Shown one piece after another: positions 45,615 through 52,886 of a stretch of DNA of 64,000 nt; position 1 is the first letter of the stretch; each line of letters opens with the position of its first letter. The stretch spans positions 12,912 through 76,911 of the forward strand of contig DBYW01000035.1 in NCBI GenBank assembly GCA_002311645.1, given 5' to 3'. A program made the translations under genes and the position numbers. This DNA comes from Bacteroidales bacterium UBA1176. GTDB lineage: Bacteria; Bacteroidota; Bacteroidia; Bacteroidales; WCHB1-69. Under the pieces are notes generated by a model. The model was not told the origin of the DNA. It worked only from the letters and a program-made list of their open reading frames with translations, and did no database searches.

Positions 45615-46595
45615 ATGAAAAAAAATATTTATCTTCTTTTGGTGTTTGCCCTGGCACTTCTGGTTGGCTGCAAGCAGAAATCCACACCCGCATTCAAGGC
45701 GGACAATTTCTCCACCGGCAAGGCGGGCGAGATGATTTTGGCCATTGACACAAGCTATTGGACTCCGGCGGCGCGCACGCGCATCTATCAGGTGCTGCAG
45801 CAACCACAACCGGCCATCAACCAGGTGGAACCGCTATTCGACATCATCCAATGCAGCAACAAGGACTTTTTGGCATCCTTCACGCGCCATCGCAACATTG
45901 TGCAATTCGACTACAACCCTAATTATTCCCAGAATTTCCTCGACTTGAAACGCGACCCGTACACCAAGCCCCAAATTCAAGCGGTGATTCGTGGCAACAA
46001 CCAGGACTCCCTGCTTGCAATCTTCCTGGAACATCAAGACGAGATCGTGGAGGCCCTGTACGAAAACGACATCGCGCGGCTGCAAAATGCACACCGCAAG
46101 CTCAACAACCCCAACGTGGAGAAGAAAATCAAGGAAAAATTCGGGCTCACCATGACTATCCCTGACGGCTATTTCGTAGGCCGCGAAGAGGATGATTTCC
46201 TCTGGCTCTGTTTCCGCACCCCGAAAAACGATCGTTTTATCATGATTTACAAGTCACCCGCCTACGAACTGACCACTGAGAACATCGTTTACGAGCGCAA
46301 TCGCATCACCAAGGCCTATATCCAAGGTGCGGTGCAGGGAGCCTACCCCATCGTGGCCGACCTTGATGGATTCCCGTTGATGCACGAATACAAGCTGCAT
46401 TATCACAACGGCATTGAGCTCCGAGGATTGTGGGCGTCCGTGCGCGACAAGATGGGCGGCCCCTTCTACAGCTATACCATGCTCTCCCCCGACCAATCAT
46501 CCTGCATCACGGTGGACGGCTTTGTCTATGCCCCGCAAGAGAAAAAACGCGACTACCTGCGCGAGGTGGAATCCATCGTGAAATCCATCAACTGA
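45615..46595 (+). CDS. DUF4837 family lipoprotein
   Basis: 326 residues with a lipobox ALLVGC (C19). The length, the FSTGKAGEMILAIDTSYW motif, the HRNIVQFDYN segment and the FGLTMTIPDGYFVGREEDDFLWL block match the Bacteroidota family DUF4837 as I remember it. Function unknown. It lies 53 nt upstream of the ECF sigma gene, and that spacer holds the ECF-like promoter described separately. Confidence 0.8.
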   Translation: MKKNIYLLLVFALALLVGCKQKSTPAFKADNFSTGKAGEMILAIDTSYWTPAARTRIYQVLQQPQPAINQVEPLFDIIQCSNKDFLASFTRHRNIVQFDYNPNYSQNFLDLKRDPYTKPQIQAVIRGNNQDSLLAIFLEHQDEIVEALYENDIARLQNAHRKLNNPNVEKKIKEKFGLTMTIPDGYFVGREEDDFLWLCFRTPKNDRFIMIYKSPAYELTTENIVYERNRITKAYIQGAVQGAYPIVADLDGFPLMHEYKLHYHNGIELRGLWASVRDKMGGPFYSYTMLSPDQSSCITVDGFVYAPQEKKRDYLREVESIVKSIN

Positions 46596-46610
46596 TTTTT
46601 TTCTATTCCT

Positions 46611-46640
46611 TGTAACACTTTTTGGAAAAAGTGCATCTAT
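46611..46640 (+). promoter_or_regulatory. Putative ECF-sigma promoter overlapping a perfect palindrome
   Basis: TGTAAC (46611-46616), 17 nt, then CATCTA (46634-46639): the -35/-10 arrangement of many extracytoplasmic-function sigma promoters (GTAAC / CGTCTA-like). It ends just before the ATG at 46649. The 18-bp palindrome CACTTTTTGGAAAAAGTG (46616-46633) fills the spacer, and GTAAC pairs with GTTAC at 46643-46647. No TAnnTTTG element is seen here. Confidence 0.5.
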
Positions 46641-46648
46641 AGGTTACC

Positions 46649-47203
46649 ATGCACGGTGACAATGAAACGAAAAAGCTCATCGAGGGATGCCTGAACAACG
46701 ATAGGCAGTCGCAGCGCGCGCTATACGACAAATATGCGCCGCAGATGTACCCCGTATGCATCCGCTACGCGGGCAACGAGACCGAAGCAGAGGACATCCT
46801 CGTAGATGCTTTTCTCAACGTTTTCACCCACCTGCAGGAGCTGAAGAAGCACAGTTCATTGAAGAGTTGGATCTATGCCACTGTCGTGCGGACATCGCTC
46901 ATGCATCTCCGCGCAAAACGGCAGCATCCCTTCATGGAGTCTTTCGACGACATGGACGATAGCTACAACTGCCCCGCACCTGATGGGGAAGCAGCGATTG
47001 TCGCGAAGATGGAAGCCCAGCAAGCGATGAAAATCATCGCCCGATTGCCGGAAACACAACGCACCATCTTCAACATGTACGCTATCGACGGCTTCGGCTA
47101 TAAGGAGATCGCGGAGACGCTGGAAATGAACGAAAGCTCCGTCAGGGTGTATTATCAACGCGCAAGGCATTGGATTCTATCTGTAATGAACAAACAGAAA
47201 TAA
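46649..47203 (+). CDS. ECF-type RNA polymerase sigma factor
   Basis: 184 residues. Region 2 is about 20-90 (ALYDKYAPQMYPVCIRYAGNETEAEDILVDAFLNVFTHLQEL, with SLKSWIYATVVRTSLMHLRAK). Region 4 is about 125-180 (IIARLPETQRTIFNMYAIDGFGYKEIAETLEMNESSVRVYYQRARHWI). No region 3, as usual for ECF factors. The next gene, 7 nt downstream, looks like its membrane-bound partner. In Porphyromonas an ECF factor, SigP, controls T9SS genes; whether this is its orthologue cannot be told here. Confidence 0.9.
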   Translation: MHGDNETKKLIEGCLNNDRQSQRALYDKYAPQMYPVCIRYAGNETEAEDILVDAFLNVFTHLQELKKHSSLKSWIYATVVRTSLMHLRAKRQHPFMESFDDMDDSYNCPAPDGEAAIVAKMEAQQAMKIIARLPETQRTIFNMYAIDGFGYKEIAETLEMNESSVRVYYQRARHWILSVMNKQK

Positions 47204-47210
47204 CTGGGAA

Positions 47211-48158
47211 ATGAAAGAGATCAAGGACATATTGGAAAACTATACGCAACAGCCGCCCGCCAGTGGCTGGGAACGGCTCAGCAGCCAGTTGGACGCGCTC
47301 GCCCCCATGGGCGGCGAGTCTGCTGCGACGTCTTCCACCGGCGCATCGGCAGCCGGCACGGCAGCTAAAGGAGCGGCTTTCTCCGTCTCCAAGGCACTGC
47401 TCGTCGCAGCCGCAGGCCTGCTGACCACCGCCGCTGTAGTCACTGCCGTAATAATTCATAATGAAAAATCCGATATACAAAGCACAGAATTGCCCAACGG
47501 ACAAACCGCTGACAACTCCACGATCGTTTTGACGGACAGCACCATCACAACCACACCCGAGGAGGAAAGATCCTTGGCTGTCCAAGACAACACTCCATCC
47601 GAAGAACCCGCTCCTGCTGCTCCATCCGACAATGCGCCTGTTGCCAACCCTGTCACGACACCCATTGTTGACAACACTCCTTCAACACCTGCTGCCATCC
47701 CTGCCACCACTTCTCCCAAGATGTCCGTATCGCCAGCTAAGACGCCCACGCCCACCCTTTCGCTCCAGCGTCCGAACGTCACCCCCACCCTCTCACACAT
47801 CGCCCTTCCACAGCAGTCCACTATACTCCACCAACAACAAGAAGACCCTGTGGTCCAAAGCATGGATCCTGACGAGATGGATTGGAGTGCACCCGTAAAA
47901 ATCGAGATTCCGAACGTCTTCACCCCTAACGGCGATGGATTCAACGACCAATTTGTCATCCAAGGCATCGAAAATTGTGACAAACACGAACTGATTGTCC
48001 GTAATCGTGGCGGAAACGTCGTCTTCCGCAGCAATTCGTATGAAAACAATTGGAACGGCGACAACTGTCCCGACGGAACATACACCTACCAATTCCTGTA
48101 CAGCAGCCACGGCATCTCACAGGAGATGAAAGGCAATGTGATGATAATTCGGAAATAG
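47211..48158 (+). CDS. Putative anti-sigma factor carrying a T9SS type B C-terminal sorting domain
   Basis: 315 residues in four parts. Residues 1-60 are cytoplasmic and begin MKEIKDILENYTQQPPASGWERLSSQLDAL, the short helical start common in Bacteroidota ECF partners. Residues 61-82 form a membrane helix (KALLVAAAGLLTTAAVVTAVII). Residues ~90-225 are a Pro/Thr/Ser-rich periplasmic linker. Residues 231-315 are a gliding-motility-associated C-terminal domain, IEIPNVFTPNGDGFNDQFVIQGIE...NCPDGTYTYQFLYSS...GNVMIIRK, the T9SS type B signal. A type B sorting domain on an inner-membrane protein is odd, because such domains normally end secreted cargo. The gene directly follows the sigma gene. The anti-sigma role is inferred from order and layout. 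Confidence 0.75.
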   Translation: MKEIKDILENYTQQPPASGWERLSSQLDALAPMGGESAATSSTGASAAGTAAKGAAFSVSKALLVAAAGLLTTAAVVTAVIIHNEKSDIQSTELPNGQTADNSTIVLTDSTITTTPEEERSLAVQDNTPSEEPAPAAPSDNAPVANPVTTPIVDNTPSTPAAIPATTSPKMSVSPAKTPTPTLSLQRPNVTPTLSHIALPQQSTILHQQQEDPVVQSMDPDEMDWSAPVKIEIPNVFTPNGDGFNDQFVIQGIENCDKHELIVRNRGGNVVFRSNSYENNWNGDNCPDGTYTYQFLYSSHGISQEMKGNVMIIRK

Positions 48159-48163
48159 GGTCT

Positions 48164-50770
48164 TTATTTCTTCCCCTTCGTCAGCAGTTGCTGAATCTCA
48201 TTGAGTTTCATAAGGGCCTCCACCGGCGTGAGCCCGTTAATGTTGAGTCCTACAATCAAATCTTTCACTTCCAAGAGCAAAGGATCATCCAAGTTAATGA
48301 AGCTCAGTTGATAGCCGGGCGATGACTTCTCGATGGTCATCTTGTTTCCATTGGCATCGGAGCGTGACTTTTCAAGCTGCTTCAGTATCTCCTCAGCACG
48401 GCGCAACACCTGCTGGGGCATACCTGCCATACGGGCCACGTGGATGCCGAAACTGTGTTCGCTGCCGCCCTTTTCCAATTTACGCAGGAAGAAGACCTTG
48501 TTGTCGATTTCCTTGACGGAAACATGGTAGTTCTTGATACGGGAGAACTGGCCAGCCATATCGTTAAGTTCATGATAGTGGGTGGCAAAGAGCACCTTGG
48601 CACGATAGTAAGCATTTTCGTGGAGATATTCCGCAATAGACCACGCGATGGAAACACCATCGTATGTACTGGTCCCGCGCCCGATTTCATCGAGCAGAAT
48701 CAAGCTGCGATCGGAGATATTGTTGAGGATGCTGGCCGTTTCGTTCATCTCGACCATGAAGGTGGACTCGCCCGTAGAGATGTTGTCGGAAGCCCCCACG
48801 CGGGTGAAGACCTTGTCGACGATGCCGATGTCGGCACAGCGCGCGGACACGAAGCAGCCCATTTGCGCCATCAGAACAATAAGGGCCGTTTGCCGTAACA
48901 AAGCCGATTTACCCGACATATTGGGACCTGTAATGATGATGATTTGCTGCTTGTTGTTGTCAAGATGGACATCATTGGCGATATAAGGCTCGCCAGGCGG
49001 CAGCTGCCGTTCAATGACGGGGTGACGTCCTCCCTTGATATCGAGTGCTGTACCCTCGTTGATAGTGGGCTTGACGTAATTGTTTTCCGCCGAGACTGCG
49101 GCGAAGCAGAGCAGCACATCAAGCCGCGCCGCCAGACGAGCATCGAGCTGAATCATCGGTATATAATCCAACAAGCTCACCAACAATTTATTGTAAAGGC
49201 GTGTCTCGATTTCGAGCATCTTGTCCTGCGCACCCAAAATCTTAGATTCAAGCTCTTTGAGTTCCTCCGTAATGTAACGTTCGCCATTGGTGAGTGTCTG
49301 CTTGCGTGTCCACTCAGGCGGCACTTTGGACTTGTGTGTATTGGTAACCTCAATATAATAGCCGAAGACGTTGTTGAATCCGATTTTAAGGGAGGGGATG
49401 CCGGTGCGATCCGATTCGCGGCGCTGGATGTCAACTAGGATATCGCGACTGTTGGTTGCAAGGGTGAACAGTTCATCAAGTTCGGAATCCACACCGCGGT
49501 TAAAGATGCCGCCTTTGCTAACCACAACGGGTGCTTCTTCCTGGATCTCTTTCTCGATGCGTGTGCAGATGGTGAGGCAGGGGTTCAGTTGTTCGGCAAT
49601 CTTGGCCAAGGCGGGATGTTCGGCTTGCGCACAGAGTCCTTTCATGTGTTCGACGGCGCGCAGGGCGCGGGCGAGCTGCAGCACCTCGCGCGGGTTGATC
49701 TTGCCCGTGGCAATCTTGGACACCATCCTTTCGAGGTCGCCGATGCGCTTGAGCGAACTGCCCAACTCATCAGCCAACTCCTCGTGAGCCATAAAGAATT
49801 CCACCATTGAGAGACGCTCGTCGATCAAAACCTTCTCCTTGAGGGGCATGAGCATCCACTTGCGCAGCATGCGCGAGCCCATCGGTGTCTGGGTCTGGTC
49901 GAGGACTTGCAGGAGTGTAACGGCGTTCTCATTGGCACTGCTTACCAATTCAAGATTGCGGATGGTGAAGCGATCGAGCCAGACGTAGTGTTCCTCTTCG
50001 ATGCGATTGATCTTGTTGATATGCTGAATCTTGTGATTCTGTGTCTCATAGACATAATGCAGGGCGGCGCCGGCGGCGATGATGCCTTGTGTCAGATTGT
50101 CCACACCGAAGCCCTTGAGCGAAGCGGTTTGAAAATGTTTGAGCAGAAGCTCGTGGGCAAAATCAGTGGTAAAAACCCAATCTTCAAGGGGTGTGAGCAG
50201 CATCTTTTCGCCGAAATGCTCCTTGAAGGCATTGGTCTTGCCCTTTTGGATAACTAATTCGGAGGGTTTGAAGTTCTGGAAAAGCTTGTCAACATAGTCA
50301 TAGTCGCCTTCCGCCACGTAGAACTCACCCGTAGAGATGTCAAGGAATGCGATGCCGCATATTTTTTCATTGAACTGGATGGCGGCGAGGAAGTTGTTCT
50401 CCCTTTGTTCGAGGACCTTGTCGTTGATGGAGACGCCGGGCGTAACCATCTCGGTGATGCCACGTTTGACAAGTTTCTTGGCAAATTTCGGGTCTTCAAG
50501 CTGTTCGCAGATGGCAACACGCATGCCAGCACGCACAAGTTTGGGCAAATAGACATCCAGCGCGTGGTGGGGAAACCCGGCCAACTGTGTCTGGGTAAGC
50601 CCCTTGCCATGCTTGGTCAGGGTAATGCCCAAAATCTTGGAGGAGGTAACAGCATCCTCTCCGTACGTCTCGTAAAAATCGCCCACCCGGAACAAGAGGA
50701 TGGCATCGGGATGCTGCGCCTTAAAGCGATTATATTGCTGCATCAGAGGGGTCTCTTTCGTCTTTTCCAT
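48164..50770 (-). CDS. mutS: DNA mismatch repair protein MutS
   Basis: 868 residues. Mismatch recognition has the FxE motif region near the N-terminus ([17 protein letters not shown]). The ATPase has Walker [57 protein letters not shown] and [10 protein letters not shown]-terminal [21 protein letters not shown] tail is typical. Convergent with the preceding gene, leaving a 5-bp gap. It has its own -7 element and no adjacent mutL. Confidence 0.97.
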   Translation of the reverse strand: MEKTKETPLMQQYNRFKAQHPDAILLFRVGDFYETYGEDAVTSSKILGITLTKHGKGLTQTQLAGFPHHALDVYLPKLVRAGMRVAICEQLEDPKFAKKLVKRGITEMVTPGVSINDKVLEQRENNFLAAIQFNEKICGIAFLDISTGEFYVAEGDYDYVDKLFQNFKPSELVIQKGKTNAFKEHFGEKMLLTPLEDWVFTTDFAHELLLKHFQTASLKGFGVDNLTQGIIAAGAALHYVYETQNHKIQHINKINRIEEEHYVWLDRFTIRNLELVSSANENAVTLLQVLDQTQTPMGSRMLRKWMLMPLKEKVLIDERLSMVEFFMAHEELADELGSSLKRIGDLERMVSKIATGKINPREVLQLARALRAVEHMKGLCAQAEHPALAKIAEQLNPCLTICTRIEKEIQEEAPVVVSKGGIFNRGVDSELDELFTLATNSRDILVDIQRRESDRTGIPSLKIGFNNVFGYYIEVTNTHKSKVPPEWTRKQTLTNGERYITEELKELESKILGAQDKMLEIETRLYNKLLVSLLDYIPMIQLDARLAARLDVLLCFAAVSAENNYVKPTINEGTALDIKGGRHPVIERQLPPGEPYIANDVHLDNNKQQIIIITGPNMSGKSALLRQTALIVLMAQMGCFVSARCADIGIVDKVFTRVGASDNISTGESTFMVEMNETASILNNISDRSLILLDEIGRGTSTYDGVSIAWSIAEYLHENAYYRAKVLFATHYHELNDMAGQFSRIKNYHVSVKEIDNKVFFLRKLEKGGSEHSFGIHVARMAGMPQQVLRRAEEILKQLEKSRSDANGNKMTIEKSSPGYQLSFINLDDPLLLEVKDLIVGLNINGLTPVEALMKLNEIQQLLTKGKK

Positions 50771-50789
50771 AGTGTCTCCAAATAGTTGG

Positions 50790-50797
50790 CAAAGGTA
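50790..50797 (-). promoter_or_regulatory. Promoter -7 element for mutS
   Basis: TACCTTTG on the minus strand, 19 nt before the mutS start. Confidence 0.55.
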
Positions 50798-50898
50798 TGA
50801 TTTTTATTCGAAACAAAGCGCGTTTTTTTTTCAAAGATTCTTTAACTTTATTGGATTTTTCTTGTCAATAAAAATTTTGAAGACGGGCAGGTACATAT

Positions 50899-50921
50899 AA
50901 AAAAAGTGTATTTTTGCCGCC
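50899..50921 (+). promoter_or_regulatory. Extended promoter of the ferredoxin gene
   Basis: Seven A residues, then GTGTATTTTTGCCGCC. The same 23 bases occur before infC and rpsF. -7 element at 50909-50916; start codon 34 nt later. Confidence 0.65.
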
Positions 50922-50950
50922 AGATAAAACAACAACTAAAACTTAAAAAA

Positions 50951-51121
50951 ATGGCTTACAAAATCAATCCGGATCTCTGCGCCGCTTGTGGCACTTGCAT
51001 TGGCGAATGCCCGCAAGAAGCTATCTCTGAAGGCGCCGCTTACTCTATCAACCCCGATCTCTGCATCGAATGCGGAGCTTGTGCGGATGTTTGTCCTTGC
51101 GAAGCTATCAGCTTGGAGTAG
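50951..51121 (+). CDS. 2[4Fe-4S] ferredoxin
   Basis: A 56-residue bacterial-type ferredoxin, a soluble electron carrier. Two cluster motifs: CAACGTCIGECP (residues 10-21) and CIECGACADVCP, i.e. CxxCxxCxxxCP twice, plus one extra Cys after the second (CPCEAI). Internal duplication is plain. It could serve the hydrogenase implied by HydF or 2-oxoacid oxidoreductases. It stands alone with its own promoter and terminator. I chose ATG 50951 after the -7 element; 15 codons upstream are open but lie in the promoter. Confidence 0.95.
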   Translation: MAYKINPDLCAACGTCIGECPQEAISEGAAYSINPDLCIECGACADVCPCEAISLE

Positions 51122-51140
51122 TAAGTGAAAATCTGAAAAA

Positions 51141-51170
51141 AAAACGGGTGCGAATTCGCATCCGTTTTTT
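51141..51170 (+). terminator. Rho-independent terminator of the ferredoxin gene
   Basis: ACGGGTGCGAA and TTCGCATCCGT form an 11-bp near-perfect stem (one G-U pair), followed by eight T. Confidence 0.85.
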
Positions 51171-51221
51171 TTGCTTTTACTGAAAAACAGTCAGGATGAA
51201 CTAACCCATCACAAGAAAGGG

Positions 51222-51719
51222 CTACTTCCCGATCTCCTTCTTTACCTCCGCCGTCAAGTCATCGGCACTGCCGTGGAAAGCAAGTGTCGAGATGTCGAAC
51301 ACGTAAGTATAGTTGCCGGCGGCGGCGACTTTCTTGACAGCCGCGAGCAATTTGTCTTGGAACGGCTGCAACAACTCAAGCTGTTTTCTCTGCAAATCCT
51401 GCTCGCTCATCGAAGCGAAATCCTGAATGCGCGTGTAAAGCTTGGTCATCTCATCTTCCTTCACCTTCAGGATGGCGGAAGAGGCGCCCGAGTTGGCCAA
51501 CTGCATGTATGCGGCCTGTTTTTCCTTGAATTCGTTCACCATCTGCTGACCGGTCGCTTCCAGCTCCTGCTGGTATTCCATCAACTTGGCCTGTGCCGTG
51601 TCGATGCCGGGCATCTCTTTCATCAAGGCGCCGTAGTCCACATGCCCGAATTTGGCTTTCTGCGAAAAGCCGGACAGCGTGGCAAGGAGACACAATAGGA
51701 TAAGAATCAGTCTTTTCAT
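51222..51719 (-). CDS. Skp/OmpH-family periplasmic chaperone, copy 3
   Basis: 165 residues with a signal peptide (LILLCLLATLSGFSQ). Mature KAKFGHVDYGALMKEMPGIDTAQAKLMEYQQELEATGQQMVNEFKEKQAAYMQL is the OmpH head plus long coiled coil; the end KLLAAVKKVAAAGNYTYVFDIST is typical. The chaperone escorts unfolded outer-membrane proteins to BamA. Last of three tandem copies, 12 nt after copy 2. Confidence 0.88.
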   Translation of the reverse strand: MKRLILILLCLLATLSGFSQKAKFGHVDYGALMKEMPGIDTAQAKLMEYQQELEATGQQMVNEFKEKQAAYMQLANSGASSAILKVKEDEMTKLYTRIQDFASMSEQDLQRKQLELLQPFQDKLLAAVKKVAAAGNYTYVFDISTLAFHGSADDLTAEVKKEIGK

Positions 51720-51731
51720 CGTCGCGTCCTC

Positions 51732-52229
51732 CTATTTGATGCCTAATTCTTTCTTCACTAACGGAGTGATATCGTCACCATTTTCGTAATAGAGCAAGAT
51801 CTTGGTGTCGAAGATGTATGCATAGCCATTCGCCTTGGCGACCTTGTCGATGGCGTTTTGGATGGCATCCTGGAACGGCTTGGCCAGCTCATACTGTTTT
51901 TCCTCAAGATCGTCTTGGGCATTGGCCTGGAATTCCTGAATACGGAGACCGAGATCCTCAAGTTCCTTCTCACGCACTTGGCGCACGGCGGAAGACATGG
52001 TGCCCACCTCGCGGTCAAACTTGTCCTTCTTCGTCTGATATTCATTCATCATGCTTTCATACATGGCCTGCAGGTCTTTTTGAAAAGCTTGAAGTTTAAA
52101 TTGAAGGGAATCCACGCCAGGCATCACTTCCAGAATCGAGCTGGAATTGACATGGCCGTACTTCTGGGCATTTGCCGGTACCACAGCTGCAAAAAGGGCT
52201 ACGGCAACAAATAACAAAATCTTTTTCAT
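51732..52229 (-). CDS. Skp/OmpH-family periplasmic chaperone, copy 2
   Basis: 165 residues, signal peptide ending VVPANA. QKYGHVNSSSILEVMPGVDSLQFKLQAFQKDLQAMYESMMNEYQTKKDKF gives the OmpH head and coil, and AIDKVAKANGYAYIFDTKILLYYENGDDIT the C-terminal head. Closely similar to copy 3 in length and layout. Downstream of bamA in the same operon. Confidence 0.88.
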   Translation of the reverse strand: MKKILLFVAVALFAAVVPANAQKYGHVNSSSILEVMPGVDSLQFKLQAFQKDLQAMYESMMNEYQTKKDKFDREVGTMSSAVRQVREKELEDLGLRIQEFQANAQDDLEEKQYELAKPFQDAIQNAIDKVAKANGYAYIFDTKILLYYENGDDITPLVKKELGIK

Positions 52230-52268
52230 CTTTATCTTTACTATATTATATTATTGTATAATCGAAAA

Positions 52269-52799
52269 CTAATCGTCCAACTCATTGTTGACGGAGATGC
52301 CGAGTTTTTGAAGGATGGCATTGTTGATATCCCATTTGGGGTCGGCATAGATGATGGTCATCTCGCCAGCCGTGTCGAAGACAAAAGCATAGCCTTTCTC
52401 CCTTGCATAGTCATTCACAGTGGAGATCACGCGGTCTTGGATGGGTTTCACCAATTCCTCCCTTTTCTTGAAAAGGTCACCATCTTGTCCGAAACGCTTC
52501 TTCTGGAGATCCTTGGCAGCTTTCTCTTGGGCGATGATGGCATCTTCGCGGTTTTTCTTCATCTGTTCGGGCATAGTAACAGCCTCGACTTGATATTTAC
52601 GGTACATGGAGTCGATGGAAGCAAATTTGGCCTCAATTTCTTTTTGCCACAACACAGCCACACGGTTCAGTTCTGCCTGTGCCTCTTTGTACTCAGACAT
52701 GTTGGAGAGGATGTACTCGGAGTTGATGTAAGCATATTTCTGAGCGAATCCAGCGAGGGACAGAAGGACAATCATTGCGGATAAGATTATTTTCTTCAT
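52269..52799 (-). CDS. Skp/OmpH-family periplasmic chaperone, copy 1
   Basis: 176 residues, signal MIVLLSLAGFAQ. AYINSEYILSNMSEYKEAQAELNRVAVLWQKEIEAKFASIDSMYRKYQ starts the coiled coil; the end ISTVNDYAREKGYAFVFDTAGEMTIIYADPKWDIN is the OmpH tail. It follows bamA after 87 nt. Three Skp-like genes in a row after bamA is one more than I recall for Porphyromonas, which has two. Confidence 0.88.
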   Translation of the reverse strand: MKKIILSAMIVLLSLAGFAQKYAYINSEYILSNMSEYKEAQAELNRVAVLWQKEIEAKFASIDSMYRKYQVEAVTMPEQMKKNREDAIIAQEKAAKDLQKKRFGQDGDLFKKREELVKPIQDRVISTVNDYAREKGYAFVFDTAGEMTIIYADPKWDINNAILQKLGISVNNELDD

Positions 52800-52886
52800 A
52801 GCTTTAAGTGTTAAAACGTGTGATTAACGTGACTATATGGTTTTTATTATAGTTTTTTATTGTTGAAAAAACAGATGCATAGACTA

